Positions 42,453-51,132 of a stretch of DNA of 51,132 nucleotides are shown piece by piece (within the stretch, counting starts at the first letter, position 1; the number at the start of each line of letters is the position of its first letter). The stretch lies in the NCBI RefSeq assembly GCF_003612555.1, contig NZ_RAZF01000020.1, positions 1 through 51,132 of the forward strand. Direction: 5' to 3'. The DNA comes from Acutalibacter sp. 1XD8-33. GTDB lineage: Bacteria; Bacillota; Clostridia; Oscillospirales; Acutalibacteraceae. The notes under the pieces were generated by a model. That model saw nothing but the letters and a program-made list of their open reading frames with translations, had not been told where the DNA came from and ran no database searches. The position numbers and the translations under genes are program-made.

Positions 42453-42488
42453 GCGCAATGCTTCCTACAGTTAAATACGGGGGTAATA

Positions 42489-43379
42489 TTATGCCTTCAC
42501 CGCGCCAATCATTACGCCCTGGGCAAAATGCTTTTGCAGGAAGGGGAACACGCACATCACCGGCAGAATGGTAACGATGACCGCCGCCATTTTTACGCCC
42601 ATGTCGAAGTTCTGCATGGCCTCCATGGCCGCCGCGCTGGTCACGTTGTTCACGATACTGGACTCCATCACAATGGACCGCAGAACCAGCTGCAGGGGCT
42701 GCAGATCGCTGTTGCGGATGAAGATCAGGGCGTTGTACCATTCGTTCCACCTGTCTACCAGATAGAACAGGGTCAAGGTGGCGATAATGGGTTTAGAGAG
42801 GGGCAGGATAATATGGAAGAGCACCCGCCACTCCCCCGCGCCGTCCAGCCGGGCGGACTCAATAAGGGAGTCCGGCAGAGACTGGAAGTAGCTGCGCATG
42901 ATCACAAAATAGAACACGTTCACAGACCCCGCCAGCAGCACAGACCACAAATGGTTTGTCAGACCCATCTCTTTCATCTGTAGATAGAGAGGGATAATGC
43001 CGCCGTTGAAGAGCATGGTAAACAGGATGCCCCCAATGATGATCTTTTTGCCCGGATAGCTGCCCCGGCTGGTGCCATAGGCCAGCACCATGGTGAGCAA
43101 CATGTTCAGGGGCACGCCCATCAGCACAATCAGGAAGGAGGTGCGGAAGCCCGTCCAGATCCGGTAGTCGTTCAAAAGCATCTCATAGCTGCGGAAGGTG
43201 GGGTTGGTGGGGAACAGCATGAGGGGGTTGTCCACATACTCCTTCTGGGTGGCAAAGGAGATGGAGACCGCGTTCACAAAGGGAATGATGATGATCAGCA
43301 GCCATATGGTCAGCAGAGTGAATACGAACACGTCCACCCCGTCGATCTTCCGTTTTTTTCCAGCTATTTCACGCTTCAT
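42489..43379 (-). CDS. Carbohydrate ABC transporter permease (LplC/YtcP type)
   Basis: 296 residues with six spans. The loop LIESARLDGAGEWRVLFHII carries the E-A-A-G-like motif, and FPFLQKHFAQGVMIGAVKA ends the family. Partner of the upstream permease, 15 bp apart. ATG 43379 has GGAGATT upstream. Same arrangement as in the first importer operon. Confidence 0.93.
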   Translation of the reverse strand: MKREIAGKKRKIDGVDVFVFTLLTIWLLIIIIPFVNAVSISFATQKEYVDNPLMLFPTNPTFRSYEMLLNDYRIWTGFRTSFLIVLMGVPLNMLLTMVLAYGTSRGSYPGKKIIIGGILFTMLFNGGIIPLYLQMKEMGLTNHLWSVLLAGSVNVFYFVIMRSYFQSLPDSLIESARLDGAGEWRVLFHIILPLSKPIIATLTLFYLVDRWNEWYNALIFIRNSDLQPLQLVLRSIVMESSIVNNVTSAAAMEAMQNFDMGVKMAAVIVTILPVMCVFPFLQKHFAQGVMIGAVKA

Positions 43380-43394
43380 AAGTAATCTCCTTTC

Positions 43395-44333
43395 TCATGC
43401 GAACAGTCCGCTGCCGCCCAGGGCCTTGGCCCCCCGGTCCGCAGCCACCAGGAACGCGCAGTTCACAACCGAACGGAACAGGCTGACGGCGGTGGAAAAT
43501 CCGAAGTCCGGCGTGGAGCCGAAGGAAATGTTGTAGATGTACATGTCCAGGATCTCCGAGACATCCTTCACCGCCGGGTTGGACAGGTTGAACACCTGAT
43601 CGAAGCCGCCGGACATCAGATTGCCCATCTGCAGCACGAACATCACGGAGATGGTGGGCAGAATGTTTGGGATAGTGATGCGGAAGATCTTCTGCAGGCG
43701 GGAGGCTCCGTCCAGGTCCGCCGCCTCGTACTGGTCCACGTCTATGCCAGAGATGGCCGCCATGTAGATGATGGCTCCCCACCCGGCGGACTTCCAATCC
43801 TCCGTTATGTACAGAAGAGGCTGGAACATTTTGGCGCTGCCCATGAAGTTCACGGTCTCCCCGCCAAAGGCCGCGATGACACTGTTCACCAGGCCGTCAT
43901 AGGAGAGGATGTTGATGACAATGCTGGCCACGATGACCCAGGAGAGAAACTGGGGAAAGGTAAGCACCGTCTGCACCACCTTCTTGTAGCGCTTCAGCCG
44001 CAGCTCGTTAAAGAGCAGGGCCAAGATGATGGGGATGGGGAACTGGAACAGCAGCCTGCCCGCGTTGATCCACAGGGTGGTGCCCACCGACCGCAGGAAC
44101 GACGGGTCCCGGAATACGTACTGAAAATTCTCCATGCCGCACCAGTGGCTCCCCCAGATTCCCAGCTTAGTGCTGTATTCTTTAAAAGCCAGCTGCAAAC
44201 CCGACATGGGCCCATAGGCGAATATGATAAACCACGCGATGCCAGGCAGCATGATCATATAGATCGCCTTGTTTTTCCATATTTCTTTGAATACCGAATC
44301 TTTCTTTTTTACCGTTTCCGCCCTGCCCTTCAT
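43395..44333 (-). CDS. Carbohydrate ABC transporter permease (LplB/YtcO type)
   Basis: 312 residues, six spans, loop EAADLDGASRLQKIFRITIP. First gene of the second importer. The N-terminus has a charged cytoplasmic tail (MKGRAETVKKKDSVFKEIWK). ATG 44333 follows GAAAGGGG. Divergent from the kinase gene, with an operator-like dyad between. Confidence 0.93.
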   Translation of the reverse strand: MKGRAETVKKKDSVFKEIWKNKAIYMIMLPGIAWFIIFAYGPMSGLQLAFKEYSTKLGIWGSHWCGMENFQYVFRDPSFLRSVGTTLWINAGRLLFQFPIPIILALLFNELRLKRYKKVVQTVLTFPQFLSWVIVASIVINILSYDGLVNSVIAAFGGETVNFMGSAKMFQPLLYITEDWKSAGWGAIIYMAAISGIDVDQYEAADLDGASRLQKIFRITIPNILPTISVMFVLQMGNLMSGGFDQVFNLSNPAVKDVSEILDMYIYNISFGSTPDFGFSTAVSLFRSVVNCAFLVAADRGAKALGGSGLFA

Positions 44334-44370
44334 TTCTCAGAACCCCTTTCCTTTGTTTCCAGAGAAGTCA

Positions 44371-44387
44371 TTGTACGCTTTATACAA
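44371..44387 (-). promoter_or_regulatory. Operator-like dyad upstream of the second importer
   Basis: TTGTATAAAGCGTACAA (minus strand), arms TTGTA/TACAA around a CG-containing centre, 38 bp upstream of the permease ATG. It resembles a LacI-family or catabolite site. The -10-like TATCAT nearby has only a poor -35, as for activated promoters. Confidence 0.4.
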
Positions 44388-44610
44388 AGCTCGCTCTGCT
44401 TCTCCCTAAAACTCATAGCATTATGATAACAGAACCAAAACATTTTTCACAGCAACAATGTTTTGCTCTACTATAACAAAATTTATTTTCACTATGGATT
44501 TCTCTCTTTTTTATTTCTTTTTATGCAATTCGTTAATTCTGTCTCTTTCCCTTTTGTCTTTCTTCCTGTATACTGATAGAAAATCCAATTCATTCCATGG
44601 AGGAATTCCT

Positions 44611-46386
44611 ATGGGGAAAAAACTGCGGGGGCTTTCCACCACGCAAATGCTTCGAATTTTTCTGGCAATGATGCTTCTTTTTGTAACCGCGCTGTCCTCG
44701 GTCACCTTTCTCTTCGCCTACCGCTTTTCTGAGCGCCAGTTTGCAAAATCCTTCCAGGCCTTTTCCCAAAACATCGAAACACAGCTGGACGCTCAGTTTG
44801 AGGGTATCGAAAAATCCATCCGGCAGTTCACCTATTTCTCTAATATGCAGGAAATCCTTTTCAGCAAGGACCCCATCGTCTACCTGCAAAACATCTCTGG
44901 CTGCAACCAGCTGCTGGATTATCTCCGGCAGTCCTCTCCCCTGATTGCTGAAATCATGATCGACAGCCCCTTCGGGCACTCCTTCTTTTCCGGCTCCACA
45001 GGGAAATACCAATATAAGCAGTTGGTAGAAACGATCCGGGAAGAATCCCCCGGGTTCTCTGGACCCTTTTTCCGCACACTGCCCGATGACTCCTCCCCTC
45101 TGCCTCAGCTAATCTACTGCTTCCGGGTAAACAATACCCAGCGCCGGGGATTTCTGCTGGAAGAATACGCAATCGGCGTGGCCCGTGTTAACGTGAACCA
45201 GCTGATTAACCTGAAAGGCGCGGGAGACTATGAAAACGAGATCAAGGCCCTGCTCTATCAAGACGATGTGGTATACACCAGCCGGGATGCCTCCCCGGAA
45301 GAGCTGGCTATGCTTCAAGAGTATGACCAGCACGAACTTCTTTCCGGCAGCGTGGAGTATATCCGCCATGCGGTCCCTCTCAAGGATATGAATCTGACCA
45401 TGATCGATCTGGTTCCCAAAAACAGTCTGCTTCGGGACATTCACGCCACACGAAATATCCTGTTGCTGGCAATGCTGGTGGTTTGTCTGCTGCTGGCGGT
45501 TTTCACCGAGCTGATTGTCCATGAGATCTCCAACCCCATCAAACAGCTGGTAACCGACATGCAGAGGATTCAACAGGGAAAGAAGCGCCGCATGGCTCTG
45601 CCGGGGTTGAAGGACCTCCGCTATGTGGCGTATACCGTAAATGAAACGCTGGAGGTACTGGAGGCCGCCAGCCTGCGCCAGCAAGAGATGTCCCTGCGCC
45701 TATATCAGACCACCCTCGCGCAGAAGCAGGCCCAGCTGAATGCCTACCGCAACCAGATCAACCCCCATTTCCTCTTTAACACATTAGAGAGTATGCGCAG
45801 CATGGCCCGCCACTACAAGGCGCCTATGTTGGAGGCCATGCTCACCTCCCTGGCCGCCCTTTTCCGCTACAGCTTGCGCAGTGAAATCATCGTGTCTCTG
45901 GAAAAGGAGCTGGCCCACACCCGGCACTATTTCACTGTGATGGATATGCGGGCCCCCCAGCGCTATGAACTGCGGGTGCATGTTTCTGATGAGGCCCGGA
46001 CCCAAAACATCCTCTCCATGATTCTTCAGCCGTTGATTGAGAACTCCATTCAGCATGGCTTCATCCAGAAAAAAGGGCCCTGCATCATTTTGATACAGGG
46101 CCGAAAAAATCCGGATGGCTCCCTCTCTCTCGCTGTCACGGACAATGGCAGGGGAATGTCGCAAAACGACCTGCTCCAGCTCCGCCACGCCCTGACAGAG
46201 AAGGGCAACGCCGCCCAAAACGAGCATATTGGCCTGGATAATGTGGTTCAGCGGCTGCGGCTATTTTACGGAGAAGGGTTTCGCTTTTCCATCCGCTCCA
46301 TGCAGGGGCATTTCATGACAGTGCAATTTCAAATCCCCCATAGCCCACCTGGCCTGCATCCTACTCCCGGCAACTTTCCGGCGTGA
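44611..46386 (+). CDS. YesM/LytS-type sensor histidine kinase
   Basis: 591 residues from ATG 44611 with GGAGGAATT upstream; the longer frame lacks a site. Two membrane segments (about 10-32 and 283-305) flank an extracellular sensor domain, then a HAMP linker, a YesM-type His kinase domain (QINPHFLFNTLESM with the phospho-His, about 380) and an ATPase domain (LIENSIQHG, DNGRGM). It would sense a sugar, perhaps through the importer's binding protein, and signal to the YesN-like regulator at 46361-47395. The two genes are convergent with a 26-bp overlap of their 3' ends. Confidence 0.92.
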   Translation: MGKKLRGLSTTQMLRIFLAMMLLFVTALSSVTFLFAYRFSERQFAKSFQAFSQNIETQLDAQFEGIEKSIRQFTYFSNMQEILFSKDPIVYLQNISGCNQLLDYLRQSSPLIAEIMIDSPFGHSFFSGSTGKYQYKQLVETIREESPGFSGPFFRTLPDDSSPLPQLIYCFRVNNTQRRGFLLEEYAIGVARVNVNQLINLKGAGDYENEIKALLYQDDVVYTSRDASPEELAMLQEYDQHELLSGSVEYIRHAVPLKDMNLTMIDLVPKNSLLRDIHATRNILLLAMLVVCLLLAVFTELIVHEISNPIKQLVTDMQRIQQGKKRRMALPGLKDLRYVAYTVNETLEVLEAASLRQQEMSLRLYQTTLAQKQAQLNAYRNQINPHFLFNTLESMRSMARHYKAPMLEAMLTSLAALFRYSLRSEIIVSLEKELAHTRHYFTVMDMRAPQRYELRVHVSDEARTQNILSMILQPLIENSIQHGFIQKKGPCIILIQGRKNPDGSLSLAVTDNGRGMSQNDLLQLRHALTEKGNAAQNEHIGLDNVVQRLRLFYGEGFRFSIRSMQGHFMTVQFQIPHSPPGLHPTPGNFPA

Positions 46387-47395
46387 TCCCCTGGTATTTT
46401 TTGAAGAGCTTGCCAAAATAGCTGTAATTGTTAAACCCCACTTGCTCGGAAATTTCTTGAAGCCGTTTATCCGTGGCGCGGATTAAATAGGCCGCGTAGT
46501 TGACCCGTACCAGCTGGATAAAGCGCATCACCGGCACTCCCGCTCCCCGCTTGAACAGCACGCAGAAATAGGGCTCTGAAAAATGGTAGTGCTGGGCTAT
46601 CTGTCCTAGAATCAGGTCCTCGCCCATGTTTTCGCACAGATACAGCTGAATCTCCCCCACCAGGTCCTTGGCAGAAAAGTGGAACCGGCATTGCAGCGCG
46701 TACCAGGCCTCCTTCAAAAGCACGGGGAGGTTCTCCTCCACAGAGGCATGGGCCTGGCTCACGCCCCAGCCCTCTCGGCAGGGAAAGGCGGCCAGGGCGG
46801 AGCGGGCGTCGTTGGACAGAACCAGAAAGCTCTTTCCCGCCCCCTTCACGGACAGGGGCAGCAGCTGGACCCCCTCCCAGGGCTCCAGGGATATGTCCGG
46901 GTCCTCGTGCAGGCAGAGAAAGCCGCCGGTATAGCGCCGGAATTCCTTCTCCCAGGCCGCCGCTTTCTTCAGGGTCAGCTCCGGCGGGTCCTGCCAGTCC
47001 AGCTGGGGAAGAGCGTTCCGCCCTTTCAGGTGCTTTCGGAGAATCCCCGCCACCTTGCCAATCTCCTCCGGGTCGTAGGGCTTCAGCACATAGCCGCACA
47101 CGTCCAGCAGAATGGCCTGCTGGGCCGCCTTGAAGTCCTCGTAGGCGCTGATGAGGACGAACTCGCAGCCGATTCCCCTCTGGCGGGCCATGGAGATCAG
47201 CTCCACTCCAGAGATTCCCGGCATGCGGATATCGGTAAACACCACGTCTGGCTGATTTTCACATAGAAACGCAAAGGCTTCCTGGGGATCGGTGAACCGT
47301 CCCTCAATGGAAAATCCCGCAGCCTGCCAGTCGATTACCTCGGCCAACCCCTCCAGCGCCCAAGGCTCGTCGTCGATCATCACTGTTCTCCACAT
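46361..47395 (-). CDS. YesN-type response regulator (REC + AraC HTH)
   Basis: 344 residues from ATG 47395 (GAAAGGTGAAGGG upstream). Receiver domain: MIDDEPWALEGL, VVFTDIRMPG with the phospho-acceptor Asp, ISAYEDFKAAQQA and KPYDPEEIG. C-terminal AraC-type pair: QIAQHYHFSEPYFCVLFKRG and EISEQVGFNNYSYFGKLFKK. It probably activates the importer and glycosidase genes in response to the convergent YesM-like kinase. Downstream of the beta-helix glycosidase gene by about 100 bp, so the two may share a transcript. Confidence 0.93.
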   Translation of the reverse strand: MWRTVMIDDEPWALEGLAEVIDWQAAGFSIEGRFTDPQEAFAFLCENQPDVVFTDIRMPGISGVELISMARQRGIGCEFVLISAYEDFKAAQQAILLDVCGYVLKPYDPEEIGKVAGILRKHLKGRNALPQLDWQDPPELTLKKAAAWEKEFRRYTGGFLCLHEDPDISLEPWEGVQLLPLSVKGAGKSFLVLSNDARSALAAFPCREGWGVSQAHASVEENLPVLLKEAWYALQCRFHFSAKDLVGEIQLYLCENMGEDLILGQIAQHYHFSEPYFCVLFKRGAGVPVMRFIQLVRVNYAAYLIRATDKRLQEISEQVGFNNYSYFGKLFKKYQGITPESCRE

Positions 47396-47493
47396 GCCCT
47401 TCACCTTTCTTTCCTTAATTTCCGGCAAAAGCAAGACAAAACATCAGAACCGGCTTTTGCCTTTTCCGATGCTTTGCCCGCTTCCTTTTTTAC

Positions 47494-48873
47494 TTAAAAC
47501 GGATTTCTCGCCGAATAGGTTTTCCCGCCAAAATGCAGATTATGGGCCAGCTCCACCACCATGCGCATCTCATTGGGAGAATGCATCTCCTGGCCTAGAA
47601 TTACTACGTTGTCAAAGTAGAAATCCTGCGGCCTGCTCATTTCGGTTGCCATCTCGAAGCCCCGGATGATGGAAACCGGGAACTGGCCGTTGAGGATCTC
47701 TACGTTCTTGAAGTATATCTTCTCCACCCGGCCCCGCTTTCTATCCAGAGAATATTTGGAGTCCAGCACCTTGATGTCGATGAACTTCTCCTGGGCGTCC
47801 TCAATGCGGATGTCCTCGTAGACGATGTCGTGGATGTAGGGCCTGTCCGCGTTGTGGATGGTGAGCACGCCGCCGGATTGGTTTCCTTCATACTCGCAAT
47901 GGACGATGTCGATGTCCTTGAATACGATATCGCAGACCTCGTCACAGCGCACCTCGTAGCCGATCTCCACCGCATTACCCGGCTCGGCGTTCCACAGCAC
48001 GCAGTGCTCCACTCGGATGTCCCGCACGTCCCGGTTGGCCGCCGGGTCGGGATAGCTGGCCGCCTTGATGCACACGCAGTCGTCGGAGGCCCGGATGAAG
48101 GAGTTGCGCAGGGTCACATGCTCGCAGCCCACGATGTCGATGCCGTCGCCTGTGCACACCCGGGACATGATGTTCACGTCCTCGATCTCCACGTTTTTGC
48201 AGGCGCCGGGCACCAGATGCCAGGAGCCGCCGTCCACCATAGTGACGCCCTGGATCTTGACATTGTTGCACAGCACAATGCGCATCAAGGGCTTGCCGCC
48301 GCCGTTCTCCTCCTTGGGATGCCACACACAGCCGTTTAGAATGCCGTTGCCCAGGATCTGGACGCCGTCGGCGATGTAGGCATCCAGGCAGCCGAACACC
48401 ATGCAGCCCTCCTCCAGATAGACCGTCTCCCCGGCCTTCACATGGAGCACGCCCACATTGTAGATCTTGCCGCTCTCAAAGAGATGGTCCACCTTTTCGG
48501 GCTTGGGCACCCAGTGGGAGCACAGGATGTACAGGGGGGTTTTCAGGTCGCCGTCCAGCTCCAGGGTGAGCTTCTGGGGATGGTCCAGGGTAAAGGAGAG
48601 CTTGTTCCCCTCCCGCTGGGGCACGATTCCGGCCTTTGCGGGCCGGACCACCGCCTCCAGAAACTCCTTCTGCACCTGGACCTCCACCTGGATGGGAGAA
48701 TCGTCCCGAACCACGGGAATAACGTAGTCGAAGCTGTCCGTGTGGTAGACTGTCTGAGGCTGTCCGTTACACACCACCGTATACAGGGAGGACTGCTCCA
48801 CCTGATCCCAGGTGTTCACCTGGAACAGGGGCTCCTGAATTCTGGCCGGATGGGGATTGTACCTTACTGCCAT
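47494..48873 (-). CDS. Parallel beta-helix glycoside hydrolase (GH28/GH49-like), cytoplasmic
   Basis: 459 residues. N-terminal beta-sandwich-like segment, then a right-handed parallel beta-helix with the acid residues CTGDGIDIVGCEHVTLRNSF and ASDDCVCIKA, and GNAVEIGYEV and GRVEKIYFKN as later coils. The D-G-I-D plus D-D pattern recalls polygalacturonase (GH28) and dextranase (GH49) sites. There is no signal peptide, so it works on sugars already imported, in line with the adjacent importer. First gene before the response regulator. ATG 48873 is preceded by AAGAGGAG. Confidence 0.8.
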   Translation of the reverse strand: MAVRYNPHPARIQEPLFQVNTWDQVEQSSLYTVVCNGQPQTVYHTDSFDYVIPVVRDDSPIQVEVQVQKEFLEAVVRPAKAGIVPQREGNKLSFTLDHPQKLTLELDGDLKTPLYILCSHWVPKPEKVDHLFESGKIYNVGVLHVKAGETVYLEEGCMVFGCLDAYIADGVQILGNGILNGCVWHPKEENGGGKPLMRIVLCNNVKIQGVTMVDGGSWHLVPGACKNVEIEDVNIMSRVCTGDGIDIVGCEHVTLRNSFIRASDDCVCIKAASYPDPAANRDVRDIRVEHCVLWNAEPGNAVEIGYEVRCDEVCDIVFKDIDIVHCEYEGNQSGGVLTIHNADRPYIHDIVYEDIRIEDAQEKFIDIKVLDSKYSLDRKRGRVEKIYFKNVEILNGQFPVSIIRGFEMATEMSRPQDFYFDNVVILGQEMHSPNEMRMVVELAHNLHFGGKTYSARNPF

Positions 48874-48896
48874 AAACTTTCACTCCTCTTCTTGTA

Positions 48897-48930
48897 GGGG
48901 GCCGCCACATTCCTATATTGATAGGCCCCC
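48897..48930 (-). promoter_or_regulatory. 5' leader hairpin of the glycosidase gene
   Basis: GGGGGCC (48897-48903) pairs with GGCCCCC (48924-48930) with an inner CCTAT/ATAGG, just upstream of the ribosome site. A TATACT -10 (48944-48949) lies just beyond with only a weak -35, which suits an activator-dependent promoter. Confidence 0.5.
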
Positions 48931-49164
48931 AATATTCAAGAAAAGTATAGCATTCAAACCCCTTTCAGAACAGTAACAATCCTTTTATTCACTCCTACAA
49001 TATTAAGCAGGTTGACCAATTTCGTTCTATTAGTGAAATATTTCTCAGCGTTTTGAGATAAGTTCTTTCCCTATTTGGAATTGGAGACGGAAATGACAAC
49101 CTATTTTCAGAAGAGAATTTGAAAAAATTTTTAATTTCTGCTTTTCGCTTTTAAAAACAAAGCA

Positions 49165-49194
49165 CCACCTGATTCTCAAATGAGAAACAGGCGG
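49165..49194 (-). terminator. Terminator-like hairpin (minus direction)
   Basis: CCACCTGATTCTCA pairs with TGAGAAACAGGCGG around AA, and on the minus strand GTTTTTAAAA follows. Confidence 0.5.
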
Positions 49195-49279
49195 CTATAT
49201 CAATCCTCGTCTTCTGTTGCGAAACCATTGTATGGGAAATCAGGAAAAACTGATATTGTGAACTCCAAAAGACAAAAAG

Positions 49280-49314
49280 CCCTTTGAGAAAAGAATTTCT
49301 CCTTTCTCAAAGGG
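49280..49314 (-). terminator. Second terminator-like hairpin (minus direction)
   Basis: CCCTTTGAGAAA (49280-49291) pairs with TTTCTCAAAGGG (49303-49314); on the minus strand CTTTTTG follows. Confidence 0.55.
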
Positions 49315-49812
49315 GAATTCGACAAACCGGAATTGTTACTTTATCACTTTTGTATTTCTGTCAATGCTTTTTGAATATCCTTATAAACCAGCGGCTGCAT
49401 ACTATCATCGTAATCACCTATAACCTTTCATAAATCAGCGTATTCTGATTTGGTTTATATAACAACCTCTGGATATTTGCCGTTACAGAGCCATTTATTG
49501 GGATTTCGACCCTGTTTTCCGGGAACCGCGGAATTATCACACCTATTTTAACTTGTGCTCTTGAAAGCCCGGAATCCCTTGAAACGACCGGCATTGCCGG
49601 TCGTCGTGACCCGGAGGTGGGGAGCATAGCAATCCCACCTCCTTTCTCCTGCTTGCTTTTCGACCTTGCCCATACCGCCCCAAAACCTGTGATTCTGAGG
49701 CTTGCCCAAACTGGCCCACATTGGCCCGACACGGCCTGCGCTGGTGCTGGGCGGGGCTTTCCCGTCTCACAGTCCTGCAAGCCCCCCGACACGTGGGGCC
49801 TCACAGGGGCTA

Positions 49813-50167
49813 TCAGGAGCCGACAGGCGGCAATGAGTGGCAAAGAAAAAGCGCACCGCGATATACGATGCACTCAGGGCTGGCATTCTTTTTTCCATCA
49901 AGCGTGGGTACTGGTGGCTCCGGCATAGGGGCCGGAGTTGGTGTATCCGCTGGTATGGAAGTGGGAGTTGCTTTCACGGTAACTGTCAGAGTGGCATCAG
50001 AGTCGGTGTTAGACTGCTTTGGCGCAGGCGTGGGGTCTGCTGCCTTTGGTTGTTCGATGGGGTCTTCACCTTGCATGTCGGTATCTTCTAAACTGGAAAT
50101 GGGCGCCTGTGAACTTGCAAGTTTCGTATGGGGAGAAGTGGTTTGACTTTCGTTTTCAGCTTTAATG
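49813..50167 (-). pseudogene. Pro/Thr-rich C-terminal protein fragment of an accessory element
   Basis: The minus frame reads ENESQTTSPHTKLASSQ, then AADPTPAPKQSNTDSD and TPTPAPMPEPPVPTLDGK, a low-complexity, Pro/Thr-rich tail like those of membrane-linked peptidases or regulators found on Firmicutes conjugative elements. No start codon or domain is visible, a stop cuts the frame at 50170 and an IS3 element begins at 50202, so it looks like the severed end of a larger gene. Function cannot be assigned. Confidence 0.35.
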
Positions 50168-50276
50168 ACAGATTATTTGATTGTTGATACAATCGGTTTG
50201 ATGTGGTACAAAAAAAGTAGACACCTCCAACTCACGGAAAAGGAGTAAAATAACGAGAGTAAGGAAGGTGGATAAA

Positions 50277-50618
50277 ATGGCGCGGGAACAAAGGAAATAT
50301 GAGAAGGAGTACAAGGTGCAGGCAGTAAAGCTGACGGAGGAGATCGGAGCGGGAAAGGCAGCGAAGGAACTGGGTATACCTGTGGATACGCTGTACGGGT
50401 GGCAGAAAGCGGTGCGGGAGGGACGGCTGGAGGCAGGCCCCGGCACCCGAGGTCCTGGCGAGGCCATGAGCTTGGCAGAGGAGTTGACGGCGCTGCGCAA
50501 GCAGGTAAAAGCTCAGGAGCGGGAAATCCGGCGGCTAAAGGAAGAGAACGAGTTTTTGGCGGAGGCCAGCGCTTTTTTCGCCGCGAGCCGTCGGAAGTCA
50601 GCAAGGAACAGCGAATGA
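50277..50618 (+). CDS. IS3-family OrfA
   Basis: 113 residues: helix-turn-helix DNA-binding start (YEKEYKVQAVKLTEEIGAGK, AAKELGIPVDTLYGWQKAVR), then a leucine-zipper-like coiled coil (LAEELTALRKQVKAQEREIR). It binds the IS ends and dimerises with OrfAB. ATG 50277 has GGAAGGTG upstream. Its end lies past the T6 slip site. Confidence 0.9.
   Translation: MAREQRKYEKEYKVQAVKLTEEIGAGKAAKELGIPVDTLYGWQKAVREGRLEAGPGTRGPGEAMSLAEELTALRKQVKAQEREIRRLKEENEFLAEASAFFAASRRKSARNSE
50573..50578 (+). other. Candidate -1 frameshift site of the IS3 element
   Basis: GCTTTTTTCGCC: slipping one base at T6 moves from the OrfA frame (GCT TTT TTC) into the OrfB frame (TTT TTT CGC). Typical of IS3-family translational frameshifting, which makes the OrfAB transposase. 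Confidence 0.55.
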
Positions 50619-51132
50619 GGTTTCTTGCGCAAAAGACGGACGGCGGCAAGAATAAGGGGAAGATTTCGCTGTATTGCCGGGTCTTGGAAGTGAGCCGGCA
50701 GAGGTTTTATCCGTATCTTTCCCAGCAGAATCGGCCCTGGAAGTACCAGGGCCTGGCGGATGCCATGCGGGAGATCCATGACGAGGATGTCTGCAATGAC
50801 ACCTATGGGCGCAAGCGGATGTACCATGCACTGCTGCTGAAGCAGCCAGAGGGTGTCGCCATCCCCAGTGAGCGGACGGTTTACCGGGTGATGAAAGAGA
50901 TCAGCCTGGTCCACCATCCGAAACGCAAGCCCAACGGCATCACCAAGGCAGACCGGGAAGCCAGAAAGTCGGATGACCTGCTGAAACGGGACTTTTCAGC
51001 GGACAAGCCTCTGGAAAAGTGCGTCACCGACATCACTGAGTTGAAAGCGAAGGATGGAAAGCTGTATGTCTCAGCCATCTTCGACTGCTTTGATCTCACC
51101 GTCCTGGGCCTGGTCATGGATGACAACATGAG
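50615..51132 (+). CDS. IS3-family OrfB transposase, partial
   Basis: Open to the window end from ATG 50615, reading MRFLAQKTDGGKNKGKISLY and then IHDEDVCNDTYGRKRMYHAL, and the first DDE Asp in CVTDITELKAKDGKLYVSAI. Upstream the frame stays open through FFRREPSEVSKEQR back to the T6 run in orfA, so it is probably made as an OrfAB fusion by -1 frameshifting. The remaining DDE residues are outside the window. Confidence 0.9.
   Translation, partial: MRFLAQKTDGGKNKGKISLYCRVLEVSRQRFYPYLSQQNRPWKYQGLADAMREIHDEDVCNDTYGRKRMYHALLLKQPEGVAIPSERTVYRVMKEISLVHHPKRKPNGITKADREARKSDDLLKRDFSADKPLEKCVTDITELKAKDGKLYVSAIFDCFDLTVLGLVMDDNM

Larger units (their letters stand above)
48950..49812. other. Non-coding, hairpin-rich stretch
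   Basis: No gene is supported. It holds terminator-like hairpins (next entries), an inverted repeat GGAGGTGGG/CCCACCTCC (49613-49643) and CGACCGGCAT/TGCCGGTCG (49584-49603). The arrangement recalls element ends, but I cannot name one. The ORF on the minus strand at 49418-49873 has no family resemblance. Confidence 0.5.
50202..51132 (+). mobile_element. IS3-family insertion sequence, right part outside the window
   Basis: The left end is about 50202 (TGTGGTACAAAAAAAGTAGA), like IS3-family termini beginning TG. It carries orfA and an in-frame partial orfB in the usual -1 register. Only the first 930 bp are visible. Confidence 0.85.

Noticed and set aside
49418-49873. 151-codon minus-strand frame in the hairpin-rich stretch
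   Set aside because: Runs through dyads, has no usable start signal and no recognisable domain.
1-51132. CRISPR array, tRNA or rRNA genes
   Set aside because: No regularly spaced short repeats, and no tRNA or rRNA-like sequence was recognised; a covariance search would be needed to exclude a divergent tRNA.

Overview
The window looks like a chromosomal segment of a spore-forming, low-redox Firmicute, most likely a gut Clostridia of the Oscillospirales type. The reasons are a PdaA-type spore cortex deacetylase, a ctsR-mcsA-mcsB-clpC heat-shock operon with CtsR boxes, Lpl/Ytc-type sugar ABC importers without their own ATPase, a YesM/YesN-type two-component system, and a GC-rich core in which bacterial leader and GGAGG-type ribosome sites are common. 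The family assignment is inference; no rRNA or tRNA gene was seen.

Layout. Positions 1-300 carry the edge of a mobile element (partial HTH protein on the minus strand). A MATE exporter with a MerR-type promoter and a spore pdaA-like deacetylase follow (401-2981). From about 3000 to 11412 lies an AT-richer, patchwork island: a ParB-like scrap, a PstI/BsuBI-type restriction-modification cassette with its controller, two TnpV remnants, a broken AraC regulator, an HxlR regulator divergent from a tandem pair of radical SAM proteins, a decayed Tn7-like tnsA-tnsB-tnsC remnant, and a 248-bp mini-element with TGT/ACA ends that stops five bases from the guaA stop codon.

The core resumes with guaA (minus) and a first sugar importer operon (two permeases and a lipoprotein, minus, 13226-17038). 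A purine operon runs on the plus strand from 17736: purE, an M29 aminopeptidase, purM, purN, a PurO-type IMP cyclohydrolase, a stand-alone AICAR transformylase, a DUF6483 protein, a HAD phosphatase and purD, followed by a DUF2130 protein and a Gfo/Idh/MocA oxidoreductase. The last two steps of IMP synthesis are therefore made by two separate proteins rather than a bifunctional PurH. Convergent to it is clpC-mcsB-mcsA-lipoprotein-ctsR (29260-34884, minus).

From 35375 to 48873 is a carbohydrate (probably uronate or pectin-derived sugar) locus: an MBL hydrolase fused to a dead-looking alpha/beta-hydrolase domain, a ManD-type dehydratase, an SDR, a lactonase-fold protein, a second importer, a YesM-like kinase, a YesN-like regulator and a cytoplasmic parallel beta-helix glycosidase. 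The right edge is a non-coding, hairpin-rich stretch and an IS3-family element that runs off the window.

Two things stand out beyond gene content. First, a family of mosaic, hairpin-rich intergenic repeats (five copies at 19541, 22430, 31722, 40304 and 42379) shows compensatory base changes in its stems and sits inside or next to operons. Second, several island genes are broken by single-base changes in homopolymer runs, including the restriction enzyme at its catalytic core, which suggests decay, phase variation or a sequencing artefact.
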